Source: UBA1205 sp045598105 | Lineage (GTDB): Bacteria; Bacteroidota; Bacteroidia; Bacteroidales; WCHB1-69 | Assembly (NCBI GenBank): GCA_045598105.1 | Contig: JAZLLK010000013.1 | Span: 1-25,126 of the forward strand | Direction of reading: 5' to 3' | Length of the DNA: 25,126 bases | Notes under the pieces: generated by a model | What the model saw: only the letters and a program-made list of their open reading frames with translations | What the model was told of the DNA's origin: nothing | Databases searched by the model: none | In this document: positions 7,646 to 16,223 of the stretch, piece by piece | Layout of the letters: the number at the start of each line of letters is the position of its first letter | How positions within the stretch are numbered: position 1 is the first letter of the stretch | Program-made: the position numbers and the translations under genes

Positions 7646-8257
7646 CTAGTAGGTAAGGGTGGCATTGCGTTCCTTGGCCATTTTCCTGAGGTTAATAATG
7701 GCGTAACGCATTCTGCCTAAGGCTGTATTAATGCTCACATTGGTTTTTTCAGCTATTTCTTTAAAGGATAATTCCTTATATATGCGTAAGTCCAATACTT
7801 CCTTCTGCTCTTCGGGGAGCAGGGCAATTAATTCATGCAGCGATTCATGTATTTGCCTGGTGATAATAGTTTGCTCTATGGACATGGCTGGCTCGGAAAA
7901 GTTGTCAAATATATCACCGCTTTCATTGTTGTCTACATAAGTCATTTTTTGACAACGGCGAAAATGGTCTATGACCAAATTACGGGTAATACGCATTAAC
8001 CACTGGTTGAATTTGCCTTCTTCACGATAGGCACCCAATTTGAGTGTGTTAATTACCTTAATAAAGGTATCCTGAAACAAATCCTCAGCCAATTCCTTAT
8101 CATGTACCACCATGAGTATATAGGCAAATACTTTCTGCTGGTATCTGCCTATGAGTTCCTCTAGGGCGCGTTCGTTCCCCATGGTATATAATTCTACCAA
8201 TTTTTCATCGCTATAATCGCCTAACGCTTTGCTTATAACATTCCTGTTAGTATTCAT
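7646..8257 (-). CDS. ECF (sigma-70 family) RNA polymerase sigma factor
   Basis: A 203-residue ECF sigma factor. Region 2 spans about residues 28-105: ALEELIGRYQQKVFAYI, the core-binding DKELAEDLFQDTFIKV, and the -10-recognition part FNQWLMRITRNLVIDHFRR. Region 4 spans about 140-195: LIALLPEEQKEVLDLRIYKELSFKEIAEKTNVS, then the helix NTALGRMRYAIINLRK. No anti-sigma factor gene sits next to it, which is unusual for classical ECF units. It is the first gene of a two-gene unit with the radical SAM protein and has a -7 box and TTG upstream at 8330-8363. Confidence 0.94.
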   Translation of the reverse strand: MNTNRNVISKALGDYSDEKLVELYTMGNERALEELIGRYQQKVFAYILMVVHDKELAEDLFQDTFIKVINTLKLGAYREEGKFNQWLMRITRNLVIDHFRRCQKMTYVDNNESGDIFDNFSEPAMSIEQTIITRQIHESLHELIALLPEEQKEVLDLRIYKELSFKEIAEKTNVSINTALGRMRYAIINLRKMAKERNATLTY

Positions 8258-8329
8258 ACTATGTATTTTACAATAAAAACTGATAAAATTCTTCCTATAC
8301 TTATGCTATATTATGTATATTACAATTTG

Positions 8330-8363
8330 CAAAAGTAGCATTTTTTTTTCACATATAGCACAA
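8330..8363 (-). promoter_or_regulatory. Promoter for the sigma factor / radical SAM unit
   Basis: On the minus strand TTG (8361-8363), a 23-base spacer and TACTTTTG (8330-8337) fit the Bacteroidota -33/-7 pattern. The ATG at 8257 is 72 bases downstream of the -7 box. Confidence 0.65.
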
Positions 8364-8469
8364 TAATTTTATTTTTTTCGTTACAGCACCCGAAAACGGG
8401 AGGGGTGAATTAAAAGTATATTGTTCAAAAAAAATGTAAAACAGCTGCGAAAGGTACTGCTATTTATGC

Positions 8470-8477
8470 TACTTTTG
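8470..8477 (+). promoter_or_regulatory. -7 box (TACTTTTG) for the M13 peptidase operon
   Basis: TACTTTTG followed by CA is an exact -7 match, ending 23 bases before the ATG at 8501. It is the same octamer as the divergent promoter at 8330-8337. Confidence 0.65.
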
Positions 8478-8500
8478 CATATTGTTAATATAGTAAAGTA

Positions 8501-10540
8501 ATGAAAAAAAGTTTATTGACCTTAGGAACATTGTGTATAATTATGACAAGTTGTAATCATAAAACAGAACCTGCCAAGGTGTTGCAATCGGGCATACACC
8601 CTGAATATTTTGATACCACGGTATCACCACGGGATAATTTTTATCAGTATGCCTGTGGCGGATGGATGAAAATGCACCCGCTCACGGCTGAATATTCACG
8701 TTACGGTACTTTTAATCAGCTGGGCGATACCACTCAGGAACAGGTAAAAGCGGTAATTACCGAATTGGCTGCTCATAAGCAGGTTAAAGGTAGCATAGCC
8801 CAAAAAATAGGTGATATGTATAATATGGGCATGGATTCCCTTACCCTGAATAAACAGGGGGTGGAGCCCGTTAAGCCTATGTTGCAGCAAATAGCAGCTA
8901 TAAACACCCGTGAGGCCTTTGAGCAAATGGTGGCCGGTTTGCATAGAAGCGGCGTATCAGCCCTGTTCGGCATTTTCGGCGAAGCCGACCCCGCCAATAG
9001 TAACATGACTATAGCATGGATGTGGCAGTCGGGTATGGGCATGGGCGACCGCGATTATTATTTGCAGGCCGAAACTCAAAGCCTGCGTGAAAAATATGAA
9101 GCCATGATAGCCCAAATGATGACTATTACCTGCTTTGACCGCATGATGAACCTGTCCGCAGGGCAAATGGCTTCCTCCGTTATGAAAATGGAGACCCAAA
9201 TGGCAAAAGCAGCCATGGATAAAAACGACGCCCGTGACCCACAAAAAACATATAACTATCGCTCCCTTGCCGATTTGCAGGCCTTGTGTCCGCAATTCGA
9301 TTTTAAAGCCTACTTTAAGGCTCTGCATTTGGATATTGACAGCCTTAATATAGGTTATCCTTCCTATATGTCAGCCTTGTCACACCTGCTGGCCGGCACC
9401 GATATGAATACGCTCAAGGCTTACCTTGCATGGCATTACATGAGTCATGCCGCTCCTTATTTGAGCGATGATATGGTAGAGGCTTCCTTTAATTATTATG
9501 GTAAAGCCCTATCAGGTATGGAAGAAAATAAGCCCCGCTGGAAAAGGGTGGTAAATACCGTAAATGATAACATGGGGGAAGCCATAGGCCAAATGTATGT
9601 GGAAAAATATTTTCCTCAAGAGGCCAAAGATAAAATGCTGCATATAGTGAACAACCTGAAGGCCGCCTTGGCCGACCGCATTAACGGTAATACGTGGATG
9701 ACCTCTGCTACCAAGCAAAAAGCCATAGAAAAACTGAACGCCTTCCGCGTAAAAATAGGTTATCCCGATAAGTGGAGAGATTATTCGGACCTTAAGGTGG
9801 AACATGACAGCTATTTTGCCAATGTGATGCGTGCCGAAGAATTTGAAACAGCCTATCAGCTGGCCAAAATAAACAAGCCCGTAGATAGAGACGAATGGCT
9901 TATGTATCCGCAAATGGTAAATGCCTATTACAATCCTACCACTAATGAAATATGCTTCCCCGCAGCCATATTGCAACCTCCTTTCTTTGACATGAATGCC
10001 GATGATGCCGTGAATTATGGTGCTATAGGTGTGGTAATAGGACATGAAATGACGCACGGATTTGACGACAAAGGTTGCCAATATGACAAAGACGGTAACC
10101 TGAGTAACTGGTGGCTGGACGAGGATGCACAAAATTTTGCCGCACGTACCCAAGTGTTGGTGGACTACTTTAACGGTATAGAAGTGTACCCGGGAATACA
10201 TGCCGATGGTAATTTTACCCTGGGTGAAAATATAGCCGATAACGGTGGCTTGCAAATATCCTATCTGGCCTTTACCAAGGCCTTGCAAAAAGGCGAAATA
10301 CAAGGTGAAATGGACGGATTTACCCCACAACAGCGATTCTTTCTTGCCTACGCCGGCGTGTGGGCAGGTAATATACGTGATGAGGAAATTAAGCGACTTA
10401 CCAAAACCGACCCGCATTCTCTGGGTAAATGGCGAGTTAATGGTACCTTGCCTCATGTGAATGCCTTCGTAGAAGCATTCGGCATAAAAGAAGGTGACAA
10501 TATGTATTTGGCTCCCGAAAAACGGGCATTGATATGGTAA
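8501..10540 (+). CDS. pepO: M13 family zinc metallopeptidase lipoprotein (PepO/neprilysin type)
   Basis: A 679-residue M13 (neprilysin-like) endopeptidase. The N-terminus MKKSLLTLGTLCIIMTSC is a lipoprotein signal peptide with the lipidated Cys at position 18. The N-terminal M13 domain starts with DTTVSPRDNFYQYACGGWM. The catalytic domain has NAYYNPTTNEICFPAAILQ (substrate-binding NAYY/A-type motif), the zinc motif HEMTH (His515, Glu516, His519) and ENIADNGG (zinc ligand Glu576 and Asp580). All catalytic residues are present. It probably cleaves short peptides in the periplasm or at the envelope. The glucosaminidase gene follows after 19 bases, and rlmH after that. Confidence 0.95.
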   Translation: MKKSLLTLGTLCIIMTSCNHKTEPAKVLQSGIHPEYFDTTVSPRDNFYQYACGGWMKMHPLTAEYSRYGTFNQLGDTTQEQVKAVITELAAHKQVKGSIAQKIGDMYNMGMDSLTLNKQGVEPVKPMLQQIAAINTREAFEQMVAGLHRSGVSALFGIFGEADPANSNMTIAWMWQSGMGMGDRDYYLQAETQSLREKYEAMIAQMMTITCFDRMMNLSAGQMASSVMKMETQMAKAAMDKNDARDPQKTYNYRSLADLQALCPQFDFKAYFKALHLDIDSLNIGYPSYMSALSHLLAGTDMNTLKAYLAWHYMSHAAPYLSDDMVEASFNYYGKALSGMEENKPRWKRVVNTVNDNMGEAIGQMYVEKYFPQEAKDKMLHIVNNLKAALADRINGNTWMTSATKQKAIEKLNAFRVKIGYPDKWRDYSDLKVEHDSYFANVMRAEEFETAYQLAKINKPVDRDEWLMYPQMVNAYYNPTTNEICFPAAILQPPFFDMNADDAVNYGAIGVVIGHEMTHGFDDKGCQYDKDGNLSNWWLDEDAQNFAARTQVLVDYFNGIEVYPGIHADGNFTLGENIADNGGLQISYLAFTKALQKGEIQGEMDGFTPQQRFFLAYAGVWAGNIRDEEIKRLTKTDPHSLGKWRVNGTLPHVNAFVEAFGIKEGDNMYLAPEKRALIW

Positions 10541-10559
10541 TAATATAACATAATACGTT

Positions 10560-11672
10560 ATGAAAAAACTTACGGCTTTGTGTATCATGTTGTTTGGTTG
10601 GTGTATTGCCTGCGGACAATATACCACCGCCGATGTGCATACCTATATAGATACTTATAGCGGCACCGCGGTGCAAAAAATGAAGGAATTTGGCATACCG
10701 GCCAGCATTACGCTTGCCCAAGGTATATTGGAATCGGGTGCAGGCACCAGCGACCTCGCCCGCATAGCCAATAACCATTTCGGCATTAAATGTCACTCCG
10801 ACTGGACAGGCAAAAAATACTATAAAGATGATGATAAAAAAGATGACTGCTTCCGCAGCTATGCCAATGCAGCACAGTCGTACGACGACCATTCCAAATT
10901 TCTGCAGCAAAACAGGTATAAGTCGCTGTTTTCACTCAATCCTACCGACTATAAGGCTTGGGCCAAAGGACTAAAAGCCTGCGGCTATGCTACCAACCCC
11001 CAGTATGCCGAACGCCTTATTAAACTCATAGAAGACTATGAATTGTATAAATATGACACCGGTGAGGCCACCGGTAAAAAACAGGAAGGCCTTGCCGCCA
11101 AAAAAGAACGCAAAACATCGGTAGCCAAGAAAAATAATGCCACCGCAACTACACGTGAAAACAATACTTTCGTGGCTTCTAAACCATTCGCTACCACTAC
11201 CGCAGGCACTTCGCGTAAAAACGACTGGATAAAACGAAATAATGCCAAACGGTCTTCCGGAAGTATTATATTGGACGAATTTAACGGTAGCCAGGCTACA
11301 TTCAAGGGCTTTAGCCCCGTGGAATACCCCTATACCGCCCGACCGGTATATAAAAATAACGGCGTGTACTTTGTGGTGTCCAAGTCAGGCGAAACCTATT
11401 ACTCTATAGCCGTAGATGTGCAATTGGGCGTGGGTGAACTCCGCCTGTATAACGAAGTGCCTAACCGTAAATATGAGCCCTATCCCGGTGAAGTGGTGTA
11501 CCTGGGCGCCAAAAAAAATAAAGCCGAAATGCCTACTCACGTGGTCCGCCCCGGCGAAACCATGCGTGACGTGGCACAACTCTATGGCGTAAAATCATCC
11601 GCCCTGTATAGATTAAATCAGCTGGATAAAAACACCGACCTCGTTCCCGGTCAAAAACTGAAACTGAGATAA
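10560..11672 (+). CDS. Glucosaminidase-domain peptidoglycan hydrolase with C-terminal LysM
   Basis: A 370-residue secreted protein. A signal peptide (TALCIMLFGWCIACGQ) leads into a GH73/FlgJ-type glucosaminidase domain at about residues 22-165, with ITLAQGILESGAGTSDLA (catalytic Glu58), NNHFGIKCHSDWTGKKYY, FRSYANAAQSYDDHSKFL and WAKGLKACGYATNPQYAERLI. A low-complexity Lys/Thr/Ala linker spans about 170-235, and a second folded part (about 240-320) is unassigned. A LysM domain ends the protein (THVVRPGETMRDVAQLYGVKSSALYRLNQL, about 324-370). The likely role is cleaving N-acetylglucosaminyl bonds in peptidoglycan while bound through LysM. It lies between the M13 peptidase and rlmH in one transcript. 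Confidence 0.92.
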   Translation: MKKLTALCIMLFGWCIACGQYTTADVHTYIDTYSGTAVQKMKEFGIPASITLAQGILESGAGTSDLARIANNHFGIKCHSDWTGKKYYKDDDKKDDCFRSYANAAQSYDDHSKFLQQNRYKSLFSLNPTDYKAWAKGLKACGYATNPQYAERLIKLIEDYELYKYDTGEATGKKQEGLAAKKERKTSVAKKNNATATTRENNTFVASKPFATTTAGTSRKNDWIKRNNAKRSSGSIILDEFNGSQATFKGFSPVEYPYTARPVYKNNGVYFVVSKSGETYYSIAVDVQLGVGELRLYNEVPNRKYEPYPGEVVYLGAKKNKAEMPTHVVRPGETMRDVAQLYGVKSSALYRLNQLDKNTDLVPGQKLKLR

Positions 11673-11675
11673 GCC

Positions 11676-12146
11676 GTGAAAGTAAAAGTATACACTGTGG
11701 CCAAAACCGAAGAACCCTACCTGCGTACGGGTGTGAATGTGTATTGCCACAAGCTGGTGCACTATTTCCCCTTTGAATATGTGGAACTGCCTGCTTTAAA
11801 GCAAACCAAAAACCTGTCGTATGAACAGCAAAAAACTAAAGAAGGTGAAGCTATACTGGCCAAAATAAACCCTTCCGATACTGTAATACTGCTGGATGAA
11901 AACGGTACTACCATGTCCTCGGTACAGTTTGCCTCCTTTTTGCAAAAACAAATGAACCTGGCCAAACAACTGGTATTCATTATAGGCGGCCCTTACGGAT
12001 TCTCCCCCGAAGTGTATGCCCGGGCTAATAGCAAACTTTCCCTATCCCTCATGACCTTCTCTCACCAAATGGTAAGGCTTATATTCCTGGAACAACTCTA
12101 TAGAGGCGCCTCCATATTGAAGAATGAACCTTATCATCATGTTTAG
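11676..12146 (+). CDS. rlmH: 23S rRNA pseudouridine-1915 N3-methyltransferase
   Basis: A 156-residue SPOUT methyltransferase of the RlmH/YbeA family, which methylates pseudouridine 1915 in helix 69 of 23S rRNA using SAM. Family motifs are VILLDENGTTMSSVQFA, the knot region FIIGGPYGFSPEVYARA, and the C-terminal LSLMTFSHQMVRLIFLEQLYRGASILKNEPYHH. The start is GTG at 11676, three bases after the previous stop; the family-typical N-terminus MKVKVYTV supports it. Downstream is a short A/T palindrome with a T run (about 12150-12166), then the IS30 remnant. Confidence 0.95.
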   Translation: MKVKVYTVAKTEEPYLRTGVNVYCHKLVHYFPFEYVELPALKQTKNLSYEQQKTKEGEAILAKINPSDTVILLDENGTTMSSVQFASFLQKQMNLAKQLVFIIGGPYGFSPEVYARANSKLSLSLMTFSHQMVRLIFLEQLYRGASILKNEPYHHV

Positions 12147-12218
12147 TAAAATATTTTTTTTGTTAATTGTATATATTGCCGAATTCAAGTCACAAATGCA
12201 CCTTTTGAGTTAAACGTT

Positions 12219-13133
12219 TCAGGTTGCAAAAGTGATCAAAAAATATTCATACGGAGTTAAAAATACAAGTTTTTTTCGGAGTCGGTTGTTGAGTTTTTCC
12301 TGTATCATTTCAATGTATTCATCATCAATATATTTCGGCGACATTCCTTTGGAAATGTATTGCCGGATGAGTCTGTTCATGTTTTCGTTGGCTCCTCTTT
12401 CCATGAATGGTATGAATGGGCGAAGTGGAAGTCCGCGTCCGGAGGTTCTGCAATACGCTTGTGACCGGCAAACTCCTTGCCGTTGTCCGAAGTGATGGTA
12501 TGGAGCAGTTCCTTGAACGGCTCCGGCTTGCTGATGGCGGCCTTGGACAGCGGAACACTGTCTTTGCCGGGGAGTTTCGCAACCCAAGTCATCATGGTCA
12601 TTCTGTCGTTGGCGGTGAACAATGTTCCCTTATGGTTCTTGCCGGCAATGATTCCCGAAATGATTCTTCTCATCTACCACTGCCGAACGGAATTCTATGC
12701 TGATTCGGTCTTTGATTATTCCCCTGGCGTCTTTGGATGCACCCCTTTTCCTGTATTTCCGTCCTTTCCTGCGTAAGTGCCTGTACAATTCACCATCGTG
12801 CTTCTTGTCCTTCCGGACGTACTGATATATTCATTCATGGATGACCATGTCTGCTCCAAGCAGCTTCATGCGCCCTTTTATCTGTTCCGGACTGTAATCC
12901 AGCAGCAAAAGTATATCTACGGTTTCTTTCATGGATGACGTGAAACGCTTGTGCTTTGGCTTCTCCTGTATCCGTTTCCGGTACTTCCGTTGTGCGAGTC
13001 CGGCATCATACCTTCCGCTTCTTTTGTCGCAATTCCTGCGTATCTCTCTGCTTATGACAGACTTGTATTTTAAAATATAGTCTGCGATAAATTTTATTGT
13101 ACAATGTTGCTCAAGCAACGCCTGAATGATGTA
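12219..13133 (-). pseudogene. IS30-family transposase pseudogene
   Basis: Three reading-frame pieces together make an IS30-type DDE transposase. The N-terminal piece (13133-12831) has YIIQALLEQ, the helix-turn-helix part with SVISREIRRNCDKRSG and RYDAGLAQRKYRKR, and YSPEQIKGRMKLLG. An in-frame TGA near 12831 stops it, after which IYQYVRKDKKHDGELY continues in the same frame. The middle piece (12673-12377) is in another frame and has KNHKGTLFTANDRMTMMTW and the second acidic residue in TSDNGKEFAGHKRIAE. The C-terminal piece (from about 12395 to 12219) has ERGANENMNRLIRQYISKG with the third acidic residue, and IQEKLNNRLRKKL. The first catalytic Asp region is missing or changed. At least one nonsense codon and two frameshifts make it inactive. 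Confidence 0.9.
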
Positions 13134-13239
13134 TCACTACAGTTACGTCGTGAAGATGGGCTGCGACTCAGCATAGTTTATGCAAGCATAACACTGCATT
13201 CGGCTTGCTCCATTTTTGCACTTCGGTTAAATGACCCAT
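12219..13239 (-). mobile_element. Decayed IS30-family insertion sequence
   Basis: The stretch codes, on the minus strand and in pieces, for most of an IS30-family transposase. The outer limits are uncertain: no clear inverted repeats or target duplication could be fixed. A -7 box (TATTTTTG, minus, 13264-13271) and an ATG at 13239 followed by GHLT, a common IS30 N-terminal pattern, may mark the old 5' end. The region 13134-13239 between this and the recognisable helix-turn-helix is scrambled. The element separates rlmH from dnaG together with the methyltransferase remnant. Confidence 0.75.
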
Positions 13240-13263
13240 GTTTTTGAACTTTTGGACACGGGG

Positions 13264-13271
13264 CAAAAATA
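13264..13271 (-). promoter_or_regulatory. Possible old promoter of the IS30 element (TATTTTTG)
   Basis: The minus-strand octamer matches TAnnTTTG and lies 25 bases before an ATG at 13239. Because the downstream frame is broken, any transcript would be without product. A chance match is possible in this AT-rich region. Confidence 0.35.
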
Positions 13272-13376
13272 GTCATTTTCTCCATCACGCATAGGGAAGG
13301 AGATTTTTTCCTTCTCTGCTTGAAAAAATGGGGTTTATCATCCCGTGCAAAAGTTGTATGTATTAGTTGAATTTAG

Positions 13377-13924
13377 GAGATTGGAAAAAATTATTTTCCA
13401 AAAAAAAATAAAAAAGGTCGTAGATATACTACAGTACCTATTCATGCTTCGGGAGAAACAGCCAAAGGAACATCCTGTTGTTCGTTTAAAGGCATTTTAC
13501 CACCTCCCGGCAGGCATTGTCGCACAGATGTAGAGACATTGGAATTATGGGATAAACAAGGTCTGATAGAATGGTCTGATAGTGGCAATCCCAGAAAAAT
13601 TATTTATGCTGATGAGCGGGAAGGTAAAAGAGTGTAGGATATATGGGAATACAAGGATCCTCAATATCCGAATTATCCTACCGAAAAAAAATAGTGCAAT
13701 GTTGGATTTGATAGTTAAAACTTCATCCAATGAAGATAGTATTGTGCCGGATTGTTTTTGCGGTGCAAACAACATTGGCGTCTGCTCAGTGAAATGGTAG
13801 AAAATGGATAGGAATAGATCAATCGGAGTTAGCCATTAAGGTTGCAAAAAATAAATTGGACGCGATGGATGCAGATTTGTTTACAGGAAAAGTTGACTAT
13901 GATTATATAGTTTTAAAACAATAA
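13377..13924 (+). pseudogene. C-terminal remnant of an N6-adenine DNA methyltransferase
   Basis: Broken plus-strand frames reproduce the C-terminal third of a site-specific adenine DNA methyltransferase, most like the Mod subunit of type III systems. In order: KKNKKGRRYTTVPIHASGET, FKGILPPPGRH, DVETLELWDKQGLIEWS, NPRKIIYADEREGKRV, then a TAG at 13635-13637 where a Gln would be expected, DIWEYKDPQYPNYPTEK, a frameshift in an A run near 13685, LDLIVKTSSNEDSIV-DCFCG (SAM-binding motif I), another frameshift inside the GSGTT part, and finally WIGIDQSELAIKVAKNKLDA to the stop at 13922-13924. The catalytic DPPY region and the N-terminus are absent. The gene is dead. Confidence 0.85.
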
Positions 13925-14210
13925 AATAAAGATGCTTTTTTATTTTATTAAATGTTTGTTTTAGGAATACAATTTACTATATTTTGTGTTTTTGTACAGG
14001 TATATTCCTTTTTTTGTGTTACATTTTTTTTTCTCTAACGAAAAATACATAGAGATAGATTGACTAATATTTGTAATGACAGGTATTTATGATATCTTTA
14101 TTATTTTTTGTTATCTATATATTAGGATTATATGTTATTATGTGTATTTTTGCAAAATGGAATAGTAGTTTGGTGAAAAATGCTATTTGGTTTATATAGA
14201 ATAATATAAT
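13925..14210 (+). other. AT-rich gap upstream of dnaG
   Basis: No gene is visible. An A/T-only inverted repeat of 11 bases each arm (13920-13949) directly follows the methyltransferase stop and may be its old terminator. The rest is strongly AT-rich and ends with the dnaG promoter box. Confidence 0.5.
14145..14152 (+). promoter_or_regulatory. -7 box (TATTTTTG) for the dnaG operon
   Basis: TATTTTTG followed by CA is an exact TAnnTTTG match, 58 bases before the dnaG ATG. It probably drives dnaG, priA, nnr and the LuxC-like gene. Confidence 0.6.
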
Positions 14211-16214
14211 ATGATAAAGCCCGATGATATAGAGCGTATAGTGGACGCATGCCGCATAGAAGAAGTGGTGGGTGATTTTGTCCGATTGACCAAAAGAGGT
14301 GCCAACTATATAGGTTTGTGCCCCTTTCATCATGAAAAAACGCCCTCTTTCATAGTAAGCCCGGTAAAAGGCATATACAAGTGCTTCGGTTGCGGTGAAG
14401 CCGGTGATGCCGTGCATTTTGTAATGCAGCACGAGCATTACAGCTATCCCGAAGCCCTACGCTATTTGGCAAAAAAATACGCTATAGACATAGTGGAAGC
14501 TCAGCAGACTGAGGCCCAAAAAAAAGAATATGATGAAAAAGAATCACTATATGCCGTGAATAACTATGCTAAAGACTATTTCACCGAGCAGCTTCTCCAT
14601 ACCGAAGAAGGCCGCAATGTGGGGCTGGAATATTTTCGCCAGCGTGAGTTTACTGACCATACCATAGCCAAATTCCAGCTCGGATACTGCCCCGCAGGGC
14701 GGGATGTCTTTACCCGTGAAGCCATGCAGAAAGGCTATAGCCCACAGCTGCTCGAAAGAGCCGGCCTTACCATCATTAAGGATAATAATTATTATCTGGA
14801 TCGTTTTCGTGAGCGGGTGATGTTTCCCATACATAACTTCTCCGGTAGAGTTATCGCCTTTGGCGGCAGGGTAATGACTGCCGGCAAAACCGAATATGCC
14901 GCCAAATACGTAAATAGCCCCGAAACGGATATATACCACAAAAGCAATGTACTATATGGTATATTCATGGCCAAAACAGCCATTAAAAAAGCCGATAAAT
15001 GCTTCCTTGTAGAAGGCTACACCGATGTGATATCATTCCATCAGGCCGGTATAGAAAATGTGGTGGCTTCTTCCGGTACCTCACTCACCACCGAGCAGGT
15101 AAGCCTTATTAAAAAACTTACCAATAATGTCACCATTATTTATGACGGCGATAACGCCGGCATTAAAGCCGCCTTACGCGGCATATCACTTGTGCTTAAG
15201 CAGGATATGAATGTGCGTATAGTGCTCCTTCCTCCGGAAGATGACCCCGATTCTTTCGCCCGCCATCACAGCATGGAAGGGTGTGAAGAATATATACGTA
15301 CCCATGAGGCAGACTTTATTACCTTCAAAACACAAATACTGCTTAAAGACGCCGGAGATGACCCTATAAAACGAGCCGAAGTAATTAACACCATAGCCGG
15401 TGACGTAGCCATGGTAAACGATACCGTTACCCGTAGTATATACGTGCAGCAGTGTAGCCGTATGTTCTCCATACCGGAAGAATCATTTGCCGATACCGTA
15501 CGTAAAAAACATTATGTGCTGGTGGTAGAAGCCCGGGCCAAAGAACAAACCGATAATAATGCCGCTCAGCCTGTAGCCACCGATAAGGCTGCTATAGAAG
15601 CTGCATTGGCCACCAATGCCCCTGCTGCCATACATCCTCAGGAACTGCTGCCCGTAAATAAGGAATTGGTAGCCGAAAAAGCCCTGCTGAAACTCCTTAT
15701 TAATCACGGCGAACGCATAGTGTATTTTAATACCGATAATAACAGCCAGTATGGCATGCGAGTGGACCAATATGTGTATAACAGCATGGCCGATGATGAA
15801 TTGGATGTGATTACACCACAGTATAAACAACTCTATGACTTATATGCCGAATATGCCGAGCAATATGAGTGTGATGTGGTAAATGCCATGCTTAAGCATG
15901 AAAACGAAACCACCCGTGTACATATATTGGAGCTGATGGAAGTCTCCATAGAAGTAAGCCCTAACTGGGAAGAAAAACGCAGGGTAACCGTGCATAACGT
16001 AGCCAATGACGAAGGTAAACTGCTGGAAGAAGCCGTGCGTATATTACAATTGGTGCGGCTGTATCGTTTGCATCGTAAAAAACATATATTGGAGCAAATG
16101 CTGCAAAAACAGCAAAATGAAGACGAAGAACTGGCTATACTTACCCTCCTGAATCGTATAGTGGCCAAAACTACCGAAATAGAAAAAACATTAGGTACTG
16201 CCTATAGAAAATAA
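14211..16214 (+). CDS. dnaG: DNA primase
   Basis: A full-length 667-residue bacterial primase that makes RNA primers at the replication fork. The N-terminal zinc-binding domain has the CHC2 ligands Cys37, His40, Cys58 and Cys61 (LCPFHHEKTPSF ... KCFGCGEAGDAVHF). The RNA polymerase core follows with YFRQREFTDHTIAKFQLGYCP and FPIHNFSGRVIAFGGR. The TOPRIM domain has VEGYTDVIS (Glu268) and IYDGDNAGIKAALRG (Asp312 and Asp314). The C-terminal helicase-interaction part (about 510-667) is more divergent. Nearly all isoleucines in the first 40 codons are ATA. priA begins nine bases after the stop. Confidence 0.97.
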   Translation: MIKPDDIERIVDACRIEEVVGDFVRLTKRGANYIGLCPFHHEKTPSFIVSPVKGIYKCFGCGEAGDAVHFVMQHEHYSYPEALRYLAKKYAIDIVEAQQTEAQKKEYDEKESLYAVNNYAKDYFTEQLLHTEEGRNVGLEYFRQREFTDHTIAKFQLGYCPAGRDVFTREAMQKGYSPQLLERAGLTIIKDNNYYLDRFRERVMFPIHNFSGRVIAFGGRVMTAGKTEYAAKYVNSPETDIYHKSNVLYGIFMAKTAIKKADKCFLVEGYTDVISFHQAGIENVVASSGTSLTTEQVSLIKKLTNNVTIIYDGDNAGIKAALRGISLVLKQDMNVRIVLLPPEDDPDSFARHHSMEGCEEYIRTHEADFITFKTQILLKDAGDDPIKRAEVINTIAGDVAMVNDTVTRSIYVQQCSRMFSIPEESFADTVRKKHYVLVVEARAKEQTDNNAAQPVATDKAAIEAALATNAPAAIHPQELLPVNKELVAEKALLKLLINHGERIVYFNTDNNSQYGMRVDQYVYNSMADDELDVITPQYKQLYDLYAEYAEQYECDVVNAMLKHENETTRVHILELMEVSIEVSPNWEEKRRVTVHNVANDEGKLLEEAVRILQLVRLYRLHRKKHILEQMLQKQQNEDEELAILTLLNRIVAKTTEIEKTLGTAYRK

Positions 16215-16223
16215 AATGTTACT

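Larger units (their letters stand above)
8258..8500. other. Divergent promoter region between sigma factor and M13 peptidase genes
   Basis: This AT-rich 243-base gap holds outward-facing -7 boxes for both flanking genes. No further reading frame or RNA gene is visible in it. Confidence 0.6.

Noticed and set aside
6500..8300. Possible RiPP system around the SPASM radical SAM gene
   Set aside because: No short precursor-like ORF, peptidase or exporter is visible next to it; the only neighbours are a sigma factor and rplS.
9512..10627. Long minus-strand ORF opposite the M13 peptidase (371 codons)
   Set aside because: It is antisense to a gene with intact catalytic motifs, and its translation is rich in His, Ile and Tyr without any recognisable domain; it is a shadow frame.
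12190..13265. Terminal inverted repeats of the IS30 element
   Set aside because: Weakly similar sequences occur around 12224-12234 and 13212-13222 (TTGCAAAAGTG against TGCAAAAATGG on the minus strand), but the match is too short and degenerate to fix the ends.
13420..13800. Short plus-strand ORFs as independent small genes
   Set aside because: Read together across frames they give a coherent methyltransferase sequence, so they are pieces of one pseudogene.
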